Source: an uncultured Prevotellaceae bacterium (GTDB taxonomy: Bacteria > Bacteroidota > Bacteroidia > Bacteroidales > Bacteroidaceae). From it: a DNA stretch of 35,114 bases. The notes under the pieces were generated by a model, which saw only the letters and a program-made list of their open reading frames with translations, searched no databases and was not told where the DNA came from. Below are positions 1 through 8,288 of the stretch, piece by piece; position 1 is the stretch's first letter; each line of letters starts with the position of its first letter. Both the position numbers and the translations under genes were made by a program. The stretch covers positions 1 through 35,114 of the forward strand of contig CAMJQA010000035.1 in assembly GCA_946407895.1 (NCBI GenBank), read 5' to 3'.

Positions 1-119
1 CCGTCATCTCGTGGAAGAGCCTCAGAAGCCTTGTCCAGGCCATGTGCTGGATAGAGAGCCAGTACGCCCCATCCCCCACCCAGCTGGACGAGGCAAGAAG
101 GCTTGCCTATTTAAAGTAA
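1..119 (+). CDS. C-terminal end of an unidentified protein (partial)
   Basis: An open frame runs from the window edge to a TAA at 117-119 and gives 38 residues, ending DEARRLAYLK. I do not recognise the family. In Bacteroides relatives, smalltalk genes sit beside phage- or plasmid-like genes (HU-like DNA-binding protein, DUF4248, VirE/primase-type proteins), so this could be the end of such a gene; that is inference from the neighbour only. It could also be a chance open frame, since only 114 coding bases are visible. Confidence 0.4.
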   Translation, partial: VISWKSLRSLVQAMCWIESQYAPSPTQLDEARRLAYLK

Positions 120-197
120 ATGGTTAAATGTGACTTGCCTGCGCTTAATGCGAAAAACGTACAATCGTAATCGAAAGGGTCGCTTCGCTCAAGGCAC

Positions 198-275
198 ATT
201 CGTGTTGATTCGTTGCATCTTCAGATGCATTCGTGTCAAAAAAAAATGATTCGTGTATATTCGTGTTGATTCGTG
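198..275. repeat. Helically phased ATTCGTG repeats
   Basis: ATTCGT(G) begins at 198, 208, 229, 249, 259 and 269, so steps are 10, 21, 20, 10 and 10 bp, one or two turns of B-DNA. A 7-bp perfect inverted repeat (214-220 with 223-229, TGCATCT/AGATGCA) lies in the 21-bp step. It occupies the gap upstream of the smalltalk gene. No protein or RNA function is evident. Confidence 0.7.
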
Positions 276-305
276 TTCGAAAAATAACTATAACCTGTAA
301 CCGCT

Positions 306-416
306 ATGACTAAGGAAACATGGAAATTCATCCTGCAGCTCATCATCAGCATCCTGACGGCCATCATGACCACGCTGGGCGTTACCAGCTGCATGAGTAC
401 TCTTCTGAGCAATTGA
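306..416 (+). CDS. Smalltalk-type small membrane peptide
   Basis: ATG at 306 opens a 36-residue frame ending TGA at 414-416, beginning MTKETWKFILQLIIS. The composition (a short basic/Trp start, one hydrophobic stretch at residues 8-27, then GVTSCM) matches my memory of the Bacteroidales peptides that NCBI calls 'smalltalk protein', usually 30-40 residues. The single hydrophobic helix suggests the inner membrane; the TSC motif also resembles a lipobox, though a lipoprotein this short would be odd. Relatives usually sit between an HU-like gene and an N-acetylmuramoyl-L-alanine amidase gene; neither follows here, where the next gene is a large lipoprotein. Function is unknown. Confidence 0.75.
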   Translation: MTKETWKFILQLIISILTAIMTTLGVTSCMSTLLSN

Positions 417-433
417 CAATGTGGGCAATGGAT

Positions 434-467
434 AATTGACAATGCTCAGGGTTCACAATTGTCAATT
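434..467. repeat. Perfect inverted repeat AATTGACAAT / ATTGTCAATT
   Basis: A 10-bp perfect stem (434-443 with 458-467) surrounds a 14-nt loop. A further direct copy, ATTGACAAT, overlaps the end of the smalltalk gene at 412-420, so three copies follow one another at 23-bp steps (412, 435, 458, the last inverted). It may be a weak transcription end for the smalltalk gene or a dispersed intergenic repeat. Confidence 0.55.
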
Positions 468-482
468 CTCCCCCCCCCTTAT

Positions 483-521
483 GCACGAAGCCCCTGCCGT
501 TTTATGGCGGGGGCTTTGTGC
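483..521 (+). terminator. Strong hairpin downstream of smalltalk gene
   Basis: The left arm 483-498 pairs with 506-521 over 16 bp (14 Watson-Crick, 2 G-U) with a 7-nt loop GTTTTAT. Only a short T-rich stretch (TGTTTG) follows, so it is a plausible but not classical rho-independent terminator. It separates the smalltalk gene from the lipoprotein gene. Confidence 0.55.
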
Positions 522-676
522 TGTTTGTGGCCGGGGCGGCGGGGGTTACTCCACCAGCCGGCATGGCGAAAGTATGTAAATCGAAATTTCGATTGACATC
601 CCTTTTCAGCCGTCAACCCTGCCTTTTTGCCAAAAAAGACTAACAAATTCAGAAATTGTTAGCCGATTTTCAAAAA

Positions 677-712
677 TTGTTAGTGAATTTAGCGTATAAA
701 TTTGTATTTTTG
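677..712 (+). promoter_or_regulatory. Candidate promoter of the BACON lipoprotein gene
   Basis: Two overlapping Bacteroidota -7 boxes fit TAnnTTTG: TAAATTTG at 697-704 and TATTTTTG at 705-712, with TTG at 677-679 upstream. The spacer is 17 bp to the first box and 25 bp to the second, neither ideal. Just upstream, CTAACAAATT/AAATTGTTAG (640-649, 653-662) forms an imperfect inverted repeat, and AAATTGTTAG recurs at 673-683, so a regulator site is possible. The rest of the 417-751 gap holds the two hairpins listed separately. Confidence 0.5.
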
Positions 713-751
713 TATCAAAAATAACACACAAAAACACAAAAATCATAGACG

Positions 752-3484
752 ATGAGAACGATTAGCAAGTTTCAGTCCATTATGATGGCACTGTGCATGG
801 CCCTCTGTCTGAGCGCCTGCAGCGAGAGTAACAACGACGAACCGGACGGTCCCGTCAAGCCCGACCCCGTCGTACCCGATCCTGCTAACCCCGAAAAGCC
901 CAGCTACCCCACGCTAACCGAGAGCGAGGCTTCGGCCGACCTGGCAGAACTCATGGTGCGATGCATGGTGCTTGGCGCCGACCCCACGGCTGAGTGCAAC
1001 GACTTCGGCCGCCTATGGGAACTGATGGAGACCATCTACCACCAGCCCGAGACGCGCGGCGTGTGGTCGGCTGCGACCAGCGTATTCAAGTTCAAGCAGG
1101 CCCTCGATAATTCCAAAGCCCTCTACAGGGCGGCTTTGCTGGGAACTATGGTGGAGACCGACCAGCTGGGCCCCGATGCGCGCAAGTCAATCTGGCGTTC
1201 CATCATGGATGCGCCGCCATACGGAGAAGGCCTCAACAAGATGTCGCTGCCCAATGAGTACCGGGTGGGATGCGAAGATTTCTGGAAGTCCTTCTCGCTC
1301 GGCGAGTTCGACGATGCCTCCATCTTCATATTCACCGCCGTCACCAGCCACTTTAACGACAGCGACAAGACGCCCGCCCAGGTGGTGGCTGAGTATCTGT
1401 ACGACCACAATATGCGCGAAATAGACCTGATGCTCGCCAGCGCCGGCCCCATCATCGAACAGGGGTGCAACGTTGTTTTTGCCGCCGGCGGCGACCTTAT
1501 CTCCTGGGGGCAGACGGCCTACGACTACGTAGAGAAGAACGGACAAGTCATCCTGCAGAAGTGCAAGGGCAACCTGACGGGCGAGACCTATGCCGACGCC
1601 TTCAATACCAACCTGAAGATCCTCATCGGCGGATTGGAGGAGATCTATCCCGAGTCGGGTGATCTGGCGGGCGTGCTGGCCGACTTCACGACCGACCAGG
1701 TCAAGGCTTTCAACAAAGCCCTGCATGAGGCTCTCACCACAGCCGGGGCCACCACACTAAGCCCCGAGGACGTCACCTGGTTCGTCTCGCAGGTGCAGGA
1801 TATCGTCGGTGTCAAGAAGGAGCCCACTTTCCTGAACCAGACCTACTTCTGCTCCGACGACATGTCGCAGCTCACCATCGAGGGCACTCAGGGACATTCC
1901 TACCAGTTCTACTACACCGACCGCCACGGCAACGTGCTGATGGAGGGAAAGTGCGCCGTGGACAACAAGTACATCTCTGTCCGCGTGGACGAGACAAGCC
2001 TGGACAAATCGTGCGACCTGCTGCCGCAGGAAGGCCTGTCTAAGGGGGGAGTCGTAAACATCCCGTACTACGTGATGGACGAAGCCACGCTGGTGCTCTG
2101 GTATCAGACAAGAGATCACAGTTCGAAATACTTCAAGATCATGAATGACGAGATGACCGAGAGCCTCTTCGACGAGCTGACGCTGAACATGTTCGTTACG
2201 GGCAAGATGGAGGACGGCTCGGAGACGAAAGTGCTGCGGGCCACCAAGAGCAACGGAGCCGTCTTCAGCAAGGACGACATCAGCACCTTATATTTCGGCG
2301 ATGGACTCTGGGTGCATGGCGAGAAGGACTTCAAGACCTCAAGCGGCACCACCATCCACCACAAAATCGAATTCATGCTCGAGAGCAACAACATCTTCGA
2401 CCTCTCAAATGCCCAGCGCTTCAGCTACTCTTACACCGAATACGATAAGAATGGAAAGACGCTGAACTGGTGGGGCGCCTTCTCACCTGTCATCCCGCTC
2501 GATCAGGACGATCAGGAGAAAGCCGTCTGGCTGGCAGAGGAAAGCAAGGGAAACATGAGGGTGACCAACCTCACCTGCCGCGAGAACTACAAGACCGTCT
2601 GCAATCAGTATGTGTCCAACCCAGGCACCAACCGCATCGAGATCAACGTGCTCAAGGGCGAGATGCCTGCGCAGCTCGAGGTGTCGCCAAAGCTCCTGGA
2701 GTTCGAGGCCGAGGGCGGAGAGCAGAGCATCACGGTGAAGAAGGGATATTTCCAGCTAAGCAACTTCGTCTGGGAGGAAAACCCGGGCTGGGGAGAGAAC
2801 GTAGCGTTCGACAACGACACCACCGTCATCGTCACGCTGCCCAAGAACCCGACAGCTGAGGAGCGCGAGGCAAAACTCATCGTATGGGCCGCCAATAAGC
2901 CATACGACCAGCTCGACATGGACAAGGACGTATGCGACACGGCCGTAGTGGTTATTAAGCAGAAGGGAAAGAAAGAGTTCCGCGTGCCCGACATCAAAGA
3001 TGTCACTGTGGGTTTCTCTTTAACCAACAGTGAAACTGGTTCGTCATCGGACCTCGTTTCTATAAACAGGGAATACGGGCAAGAAATCCAGACGGAGAAA
3101 TACGGAAACGGACTGCGAGTGACGACCAACGGAACCTCACAAAACAATGGGACAAAACAAGAATACGAAATCAGCTTCATCATAAACGGATATGACGGGC
3201 AAGAGTTTACCGACGCAGCCTATGTAACCGACCTGAAGTTCAGGCATGTGATAAGCACCGAGACTATGAAGCGAACATGGGAAATGGCCGCAGAGGAAGT
3301 GGAGTTCGAGTCATACGACAATATTTTCCATAGTCTGAAGTTCAAGTCATTGTATCCGAATATAAAGGTCACCAGCTTCAAGGATATAATGGATGACACA
3401 TACGTCGACATACACTACAGCATAACAATGGCGGACTTGCAGCTGAAAGGAGGAAATTACCTAACCGTAGACGTACGCTGGTGA
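752..3484 (+). CDS. Large surface-type lipoprotein with a BACON domain
   Basis: This 910-residue protein starts with a lipoprotein signal peptide; the lipobox LSAC places the lipidated cysteine at residue 23, followed by SESNNDEPD, an acidic tract like the Bacteroidota export signal for surface lipoproteins. A Pro/Asp linker covers about residues 30-52. Residues about 55-370 look helical and I recognise no family. Residues about 642-738 match the BACON pattern (LEVSP opening, EGGEQSITV, closing VVVIKQKGKK). The last 165 residues form another unrecognised beta-rich part. BACON domains are thought to bind carbohydrate or mucin, or to act as spacers in Bacteroidota surface proteins. No enzyme motif is seen. 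The gene is monocistronic: a promoter-like region lies upstream and a hairpin downstream. Confidence 0.85.
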   Translation: MRTISKFQSIMMALCMALCLSACSESNNDEPDGPVKPDPVVPDPANPEKPSYPTLTESEASADLAELMVRCMVLGADPTAECNDFGRLWELMETIYHQPETRGVWSAATSVFKFKQALDNSKALYRAALLGTMVETDQLGPDARKSIWRSIMDAPPYGEGLNKMSLPNEYRVGCEDFWKSFSLGEFDDASIFIFTAVTSHFNDSDKTPAQVVAEYLYDHNMREIDLMLASAGPIIEQGCNVVFAAGGDLISWGQTAYDYVEKNGQVILQKCKGNLTGETYADAFNTNLKILIGGLEEIYPESGDLAGVLADFTTDQVKAFNKALHEALTTAGATTLSPEDVTWFVSQVQDIVGVKKEPTFLNQTYFCSDDMSQLTIEGTQGHSYQFYYTDRHGNVLMEGKCAVDNKYISVRVDETSLDKSCDLLPQEGLSKGGVVNIPYYVMDEATLVLWYQTRDHSSKYFKIMNDEMTESLFDELTLNMFVTGKMEDGSETKVLRATKSNGAVFSKDDISTLYFGDGLWVHGEKDFKTSSGTTIHHKIEFMLESNNIFDLSNAQRFSYSYTEYDKNGKTLNWWGAFSPVIPLDQDDQEKAVWLAEESKGNMRVTNLTCRENYKTVCNQYVSNPGTNRIEINVLKGEMPAQLEVSPKLLEFEAEGGEQSITVKKGYFQLSNFVWEENPGWGENVAFDNDTTVIVTLPKNPTAEEREAKLIVWAANKPYDQLDMDKDVCDTAVVVIKQKGKKEFRVPDIKDVTVGFSLTNSETGSSSDLVSINREYGQEIQTEKYGNGLRVTTNGTSQNNGTKQEYEISFIINGYDGQEFTDAAYVTDLKFRHVISTETMKRTWEMAAEEVEFESYDNIFHSLKFKSLYPNIKVTSFKDIMDDTYVDIHYSITMADLQLKGGNYLTVDVRW

Positions 3485-3541
3485 GGAACAAACAACTGAC
3501 TGCGCACAGATAACCGTTCGGCACACTCCGGACGAAGCAAG

Positions 3542-3572
3542 GCAGCGGACCGACGGAAAGTCGGCCCGCTGC
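3542..3572 (+). terminator. Hairpin terminator after the BACON lipoprotein gene
   Basis: Arms 3542-3554 and 3560-3572 pair over 13 bp with one A-C mismatch around a GGAAA loop; the T-rich tail is short (TGTATATT). It lies between the convergent lipoprotein and GH3 genes and may stop transcription from either side. Confidence 0.6.
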
Positions 3573-3716
3573 TGTATATTCAGGCGGGGAATGCTGGCAC
3601 CCTTGCCACTCCGCTCGTCTGAGACGCGAAAATGATTATCTTTCTTTTCCTGATATTCAACGAGCCGAAAATTCGACCCGTTGACTTTCGCCCATTCTGG
3701 ACAGCAATGATTTTCT

Positions 3717-5972
3717 TTACTCCACCAGCCGGAACTTGGCCTTGAGCGGGGTGTTGTCGGAGGCGTTGCCCACGAGCACCTGGAAGTCGCCCGGCTCGGC
3801 CTTCCAGCCGTTGGACTGCTCGTCCCAGAAGCTGAGGGCGAGGCGGTCGATGGTGAGTTCCACGTCGCGGCTCTCGCCTGGGCGGAGGGTGACTTTGCTG
3901 AAGGCCTTGAGCTCCTTCAGGGGGCGCTCCACGCTGGCCTTGAGGTCGCTGACGTAGAGCTGCACGACCTCGGCTCCCTCGCGCGTGCCGGTGTTGCGCA
4001 CGCTGACGGTGAAGGTGAGGCGGCCGTCGCGCGTCTCACGGGCGCTCTGCCGCAGGTTGGACAGCTCGAAGGTGGTGTAGCTGAGGCCGTGTCCGAAGGC
4101 GAAGGTGGGGCGCGTCTTCTGCCGGTCGGCCCACCGGTAGCCGACGAAGATGCCCTCGCGGTACTCCTCGTCGATGATCTTCCCCCCCTCGCGCCACGTG
4201 CCGGGGAAGGCGTCCAGGGCGTGTGCGCCCACATCCTTCAAGCTGGCTGGCCAGGTGAAGGGGAGCTTGCCGCTGGGGTTGACGTCGCCCGTCAGCACGG
4301 CGGCCAGGGCGCGTCCGGCCTCGCTGCCCAGGAACCAACCCTGCACGATGGCGGGCACTTCGCGCGTCCAGGGCATCGTCACGGCGTTGCCCGAGATGTT
4401 GACGTACACGGTATTCTTGTTCGCACGGGCCAGGGCGGTGATGAGACGGTCCTGTTCGTAGGGCAGCTCCATCTGCTTGCGGTCGTGTCCCTCGCAATCC
4501 TGATAGTCGGCCTTGTTGAGCCCGCCGAAGATGATGACGTAGTCGGCTCCCCGGGCTTTCTCCACGGCTTCGCTGATGAGCTCTTCGGCGGGGCGCTCGT
4601 CCTTGAGGTCCTGCCCCGTGGTGACGCCGTTATAGCTGCCGCCCACATCGCCCACGTAGCCGCGTGCGAAGTCCACTTGCGTCTGCCCCTTCAGGCGGTC
4701 GCGCAGGCCCTGCAGGGGCGATATCTCATGCTGTGCCTTCAGGCTGCTGGAGCCTCCGCCCACGGTCATCATCTTGATGGCATTCTCGCCCACCACCAGT
4801 ATGCGCTTTGCCTCTGCGGCCCTGATGGGTAGCACGCCGCCGCGGTTCTGCAGCAGCACGATGCCCTCGGAGGCCACCTGGCGGGCGGTTTCGTAGTGCT
4901 CCTCGGAGCAGAGGAAACCGTAGGGGCGCTGGCGGTTCATGGTGGTGCGGAAGAAGAGGCGCAGCACGCGGCGCACCTTCTCGTCGAGCTCGCGGGTGGT
5001 GTACTTGCCGCTGAGGATGGCCTGCTCGTACTGGCGCGAGAGGTAGTAGTTGTCGTAGGCATTGGTGGCGCCCATGGTGAGCCCGTCCGTCCAGGTGCCG
5101 AACTCCATGTCGAGCCCGTTCCTGACGGCTTGGTCGAGGTCGTGCGCGCCGCCCCAGTCGCTGACAACGACGCCGTCGAAGCCCCAATCCTGCTTCAGTA
5201 TGCGGTTCAGGGTGTACTGGTTGTGGCAGTTGTGCTCGTCCCTGTAGAGGTTGTATGCGCCCATGATGCCCCATGCATGGCCCTCCCTGACGGCGGCCTC
5301 GAAGGCGGGCAGGTATATCTCGTGCAGGGCGCGGTCGCTGACGATGACGTTCACCTGGTGGCGATACTCCTCATCGTTGTTGAGGCAATAGTGCTTAACG
5401 CAGGCGGCAACGCCCAGGGCCTGCATCTGCTGCACGTAGGGCACTACCATGCGGCTGGCCAGGTAGGGGTCTTCGCCCATGTACTCGAAGTTGCGTCCGC
5501 CCAGCGGCGTGCGGTATATGTTCACGCCGGGGCCCAGTATCATGTCCTTGCCGCGGTAGAGGGCCTCCTCGCCAAGGCTGTGGCCGTAGAGGGCGGCCAT
5601 CTGGGGGTTCCATGTGGCGGCCAGGCAGGTAAGGGCCGGAAAGGCTACGCAGGAGTCGTTCGTCTGCCCCGCCTGCTCCCACTCGTCCCACAGCACGTCG
5701 GGGCGCACGCCGTGAGGGCCGTCGTCCGTCCAGAAGTCGGGGAAGCCCAGACGCTTGACGCCGGCGCTGGAGAACTTGCTCTGGGCGTGTATGACGTTGA
5801 TCTTCTCGGAGAGCGTCATGCGCCCCAGGGCATCCTCAACGCGCGCCTCGATGTCCTTTGAGGGGTCGAGATATACGGGTGTCTGCCCACTTGCAGCAGA
5901 CGTGAAGAGCAGCGCGGCACCCAGTGCGGCACGGCAAAAAAGAGAATTGACAGCTTTCATCGTTTTCTTCAT
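3717..5972 (-). CDS. Family 3 glycoside hydrolase (beta-glucosidase/xylosidase type)
   Basis: This 751-residue secreted enzyme (signal peptide about residues 1-29, ending SAASGQ) hydrolyses terminal beta-linked sugars, probably in the periplasm. The N-terminal barrel has the GH3 landmarks NFEYMGEDP (161-169), KHYCLNN (193-199) and GVVVSDWGG, placing the nucleophile at Asp272. The second domain carries CEGHDRKQ, with Glu494 in the place where related three-domain GH3 enzymes have their acid/base. A fibronectin III-like domain closes the protein (FWDEQSNGWKAEPGDF, about 715-735). No PA14 insert is present. Substrate cannot be decided from sequence. It has no polysaccharide-locus neighbours such as SusC/D, so it may act alone. 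The start chosen is the first ATG, which gives a full signal peptide. Confidence 0.95.
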   Translation of the reverse strand: MKKTMKAVNSLFCRAALGAALLFTSAASGQTPVYLDPSKDIEARVEDALGRMTLSEKINVIHAQSKFSSAGVKRLGFPDFWTDDGPHGVRPDVLWDEWEQAGQTNDSCVAFPALTCLAATWNPQMAALYGHSLGEEALYRGKDMILGPGVNIYRTPLGGRNFEYMGEDPYLASRMVVPYVQQMQALGVAACVKHYCLNNDEEYRHQVNVIVSDRALHEIYLPAFEAAVREGHAWGIMGAYNLYRDEHNCHNQYTLNRILKQDWGFDGVVVSDWGGAHDLDQAVRNGLDMEFGTWTDGLTMGATNAYDNYYLSRQYEQAILSGKYTTRELDEKVRRVLRLFFRTTMNRQRPYGFLCSEEHYETARQVASEGIVLLQNRGGVLPIRAAEAKRILVVGENAIKMMTVGGGSSSLKAQHEISPLQGLRDRLKGQTQVDFARGYVGDVGGSYNGVTTGQDLKDERPAEELISEAVEKARGADYVIIFGGLNKADYQDCEGHDRKQMELPYEQDRLITALARANKNTVYVNISGNAVTMPWTREVPAIVQGWFLGSEAGRALAAVLTGDVNPSGKLPFTWPASLKDVGAHALDAFPGTWREGGKIIDEEYREGIFVGYRWADRQKTRPTFAFGHGLSYTTFELSNLRQSARETRDGRLTFTVSVRNTGTREGAEVVQLYVSDLKASVERPLKELKAFSKVTLRPGESRDVELTIDRLALSFWDEQSNGWKAEPGDFQVLVGNASDNTPLKAKFRLVE

Positions 5973-5988
5973 CCTTAATATTTGTACG

Positions 5989-6066
5989 GTTTAATGTTCA
6001 ATATTGCTTAGTTTAATGCTCAATGTTGCTAGGTTTAATGCTCAATGTTGCTAGGTTTAATGTTTC
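5989..6066. repeat. 22-bp tandem array in the leader of the GH3 gene
   Basis: Three full 22-bp units and a half unit run from 5989: two exact copies of GTTTAATGCTCAATGTTGCT plus AG (6011-6032, 6033-6054), one diverged copy at 5989-6010 and a 12-bp remnant at 6055-6066. The array starts 17 nt upstream of the GH3 start codon on the minus strand, so it probably lies in the transcribed leader or over the promoter. I found no good TAnnTTTG box for the GH3 gene in this gap. Confidence 0.85.
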
Positions 6067-6071
6067 TTATT

Positions 6072-6115
6072 AAGAAAAAAGCCCGAAAGCAGGATTGTGT
6101 TCCTCACCTTCGGGC
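6072..6115 (-). terminator. Rho-independent terminator of the tRNA gene
   Basis: Read on the minus strand, GCCCGAA (6115-6109) pairs with TTCGGGC (6087-6081), with extra AGGA/TCCT pairing inside, and is followed by TTTTTTCTTA. It lies just downstream of the tRNA and stops transcription before the GH3 gene. Confidence 0.8.
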
Positions 6116-6142
6116 CCCATTCACATTATTAACCACCTAAAG

Positions 6143-6216
6143 TAGCGGGAAAGGGACTTGAACCCTTGACCTTCGGATTATGAATCCGACGCTCTAACCA
6201 GCTGAGCTATCCCGCC
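6143..6216 (-). tRNA. tRNA with CAT anticodon (probably elongator tRNA-Met)
   Basis: The minus strand folds as a 74-nt cloverleaf: acceptor arm GGCGGGA with TCCCGCT (last pair G-U), D arm AGCTCAGCTGGTTAGAGC, anticodon arm TCGGA-TTCATAA-TCCGA, and T arm AAGGG-TTCAAGT-CCCTT. The anticodon CAT is at 6180-6182. CCA is not encoded. CAT can mean elongator Met, initiator Met or Ile2. The initiator is unlikely because its usual GGG/CCC anticodon-stem pairs are absent; Ile2, with lysidine, cannot be excluded by eye. Confidence 0.92.
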
Positions 6217-6236
6217 TCGGTTCGTAATTGCGGGTG

Positions 6237-6268
6237 CAAAGGTAGGTACTTTTTTTCATTCCCACAAG
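6237..6268 (-). promoter_or_regulatory. Promoter of the tRNA gene
   Basis: On the minus strand a -7 box TACCTTTG (6244-6237) is preceded, 20 bp upstream, by TTG (6267-6265). It sits 21 nt upstream of the tRNA 5' end, as expected for a Bacteroidota promoter. Confidence 0.7.
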
Positions 6269-6307
6269 AAAAACGGCTGTTTTTTTGCATTCTTTTTTGC
6301 ATTCGCC

Positions 6308-6338
6308 TTTGTGCTATCGCAGAAAAGCCGTAACTTCG
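6308..6338 (+). promoter_or_regulatory. Promoter of the lptF/G-like gene
   Basis: TTTG at 6308-6311, a 19-bp spacer, then TAACTTCG at 6331-6338, one base off TAnnTTTG. The box lies 21 nt before the GTG start codon, so the leader is very short. It is divergent from the tRNA promoter. Confidence 0.65.
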
Positions 6339-6359
6339 CAGCCGTAAACGCCGACAGAT

Positions 6360-8288
6360 GTGAAACTGATAAAGAAGATAGACGTGTTCATCCTGAAGTC
6401 CTACCTGCTGCTTTTTGCAGGTACGTTCTTCATTTGCCTGTTTATTTTCATGATGCAGTTCATGTGGCGCTACGTTGACGAGCTCATCGGCAAGGGCCTT
6501 TCGGGCGAGATACTGGCCAAGTTCTTCTACTACAGCGGCCTTACGCTGGTGCCCATGTCGCTGCCCCTGGCCATCCTGCTGGCTTCGCTCATCACCTTTG
6601 GCAACCTGGGCGAGAAGTTCGAGCTGCTCGCAATGAAGTCGGCGGGCATACCCCTGGTGCGCATACTGCAGCCGGTATTCTTCTTCGCCATCATCGTCAG
6701 CATGGGCAGCTTCTACTTCCAGAACGTCATAGGCCCCGAAGCCACAAAGCAGCTGGCGTCGCTCATCTGGAGCATGAAGCAGAAGTCGCCCGAGCTGGAG
6801 ATTCCCGAAGGCATCTTCTACAACGAGATACCGGGGTACAACCTCTTCGTAGAGCATAAGGACAAGCAGACGGGCATGCTCTACGGCGTAATGATATACA
6901 GCACCACGGGCGGGTATAACGATGCCCAGATCGTGCTGGCCGACAGCGCACGGCTGCAAAGCACAGCCGACAAGATGCACCTGAGGCTGACGCTCTACAA
7001 CGGAGAGCGGTTCCGCAACATGGAATCGCAGAACGGGCAGAACGTGCTCAGGGCCAACATACCCTACATGCGCGAATCGTTCATCAGCGAGGTCGACCTG
7101 ATTCCCTTCGACGGCAACTTCAACCTGATGGACGCCAACCTGTTCTCAGGAAACGCGCAGACAAAGGACCTCAGGGAGATACTGCACGGCATTGACTCAC
7201 TCCGCCACGACCTGGACAGCGTGGGGCACTATGTGGCCGGAAATACCATGCAGAACTACCTGAAGAAATCGCTGCCCATAGGGCAGAAGGACTCCCTCTC
7301 CATCATAAAAGGGGAGAAGGAGAGCCGCACCCCCCTGGATTCCATCTACAACGGCATTCCCGAGGACCGGAAGGTATCGGCATGGAAGACGGCCCTCACG
7401 CGGGCGCGGACGGTGAGCTCGGAGTACGACTACCGCAGCTATTCCACGAGCAACATGAACGAATCGCTGCGCAAGCACCAGATAGAGGCACACAAGAAGT
7501 TCACCCTGTCCCTGGCATGCCTGCTCTTCTTCTTCATCGGTGCACCGCTGGGCGCCATCATACGCAAGGGCGGATTGGGCGTCTCGGTGGTCATCAGCGT
7601 CATCATCTTCATCTTCTACTACATGGTCAATGTAGGCAGCGAGAAGATGGCTAAGACGGGCGAGTGGAACATCGTCTCGGGCGTATGGCTCAGCTCGGCA
7701 ATCCTGCTCCCCATAGGAATCTTCCTCATCAACCGCGCAAACAAGGACAGCGTGGTATTCAACATCGAGGGCTACCGCGAGTTCTTCCAGCGGCTGCTGG
7801 GGTTGCGCACCAGCCGCAGGCTTAACCGCAAGGAGGTCATCATCAACGACCCCGACTATCCCGCCCTGGTAGGCAAGCTGCAGCGCCTCGCCGACGACTG
7901 CAAGCTATACGCCACCCGGGGCAAGCTGTACCGCATACCCAACTACTGGACGCTATTCTTCCGCTACCGCGAAGACCGCGTAGCCATCGACCTGAACGAA
8001 CGCCTGGAGGCCATTGTGGAGGAGTTGCACAACACGCGCGACAACGTCATCCTGGCCCGCCTGAACGACCTGCCCATACTGGTGCCCGATGCCCACACAC
8101 GCCCCTTCCACAGCGCGCGCCGCAACGTGGCCACAGGCCTGCTGCTGCCGCTGGGGCTCTTCTTCTGGCTCCGCATCTGGCGATATCGCCTCCGCCTCTG
8201 GCACGACATGCAGCAGATTCAGAAGCTGGGCACACAAATAAAAGAACGCATTGAAAAGAATTACATAAACAAGGAAAATGAACAATAA
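6360..8288 (+). CDS. LptF/LptG family permease (YjgP/YjgQ)
   Basis: This 642-residue inner-membrane protein belongs to the permease family that, with LptB, extracts lipopolysaccharide from the inner membrane for transport to the outer membrane. Hydrophobic helices lie at about residues 10-34, 54-80 and 100-121, then a periplasmic part, then three more at about 380-400, 406-428 and 438-456, the usual six-helix layout. A C-terminal extension of about 180 residues, ending in one more hydrophobic stretch near 590-602, exceeds the roughly 360 residues of the enterobacterial proteins; I recall longer versions in Bacteroidota. The only possible start is GTG at 6360, because an in-frame stop lies at 6345. 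The last codons overlap ribBA by 11 bp, suggesting coupled translation. LptF and LptG cannot be told apart here. Confidence 0.92.
   Translation: MKLIKKIDVFILKSYLLLFAGTFFICLFIFMMQFMWRYVDELIGKGLSGEILAKFFYYSGLTLVPMSLPLAILLASLITFGNLGEKFELLAMKSAGIPLVRILQPVFFFAIIVSMGSFYFQNVIGPEATKQLASLIWSMKQKSPELEIPEGIFYNEIPGYNLFVEHKDKQTGMLYGVMIYSTTGGYNDAQIVLADSARLQSTADKMHLRLTLYNGERFRNMESQNGQNVLRANIPYMRESFISEVDLIPFDGNFNLMDANLFSGNAQTKDLREILHGIDSLRHDLDSVGHYVAGNTMQNYLKKSLPIGQKDSLSIIKGEKESRTPLDSIYNGIPEDRKVSAWKTALTRARTVSSEYDYRSYSTSNMNESLRKHQIEAHKKFTLSLACLLFFFIGAPLGAIIRKGGLGVSVVISVIIFIFYYMVNVGSEKMAKTGEWNIVSGVWLSSAILLPIGIFLINRANKDSVVFNIEGYREFFQRLLGLRTSRRLNRKEVIINDPDYPALVGKLQRLADDCKLYATRGKLYRIPNYWTLFFRYREDRVAIDLNERLEAIVEELHNTRDNVILARLNDLPILVPDAHTRPFHSARRNVATGLLLPLGLFFWLRIWRYRLRLWHDMQQIQKLGTQIKERIEKNYINKENEQ

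Noticed and set aside
4089..5861. Long plus-strand open frames opposite the GH3 gene
   Set aside because: The translations are Val/Ala/Gly-rich shadows of the GH3 coding strand.
6143..6216. Initiator tRNA-Met
   Set aside because: The anticodon stem lacks the three G-C pairs typical of initiators and the acceptor end is not mismatched in the initiator manner.
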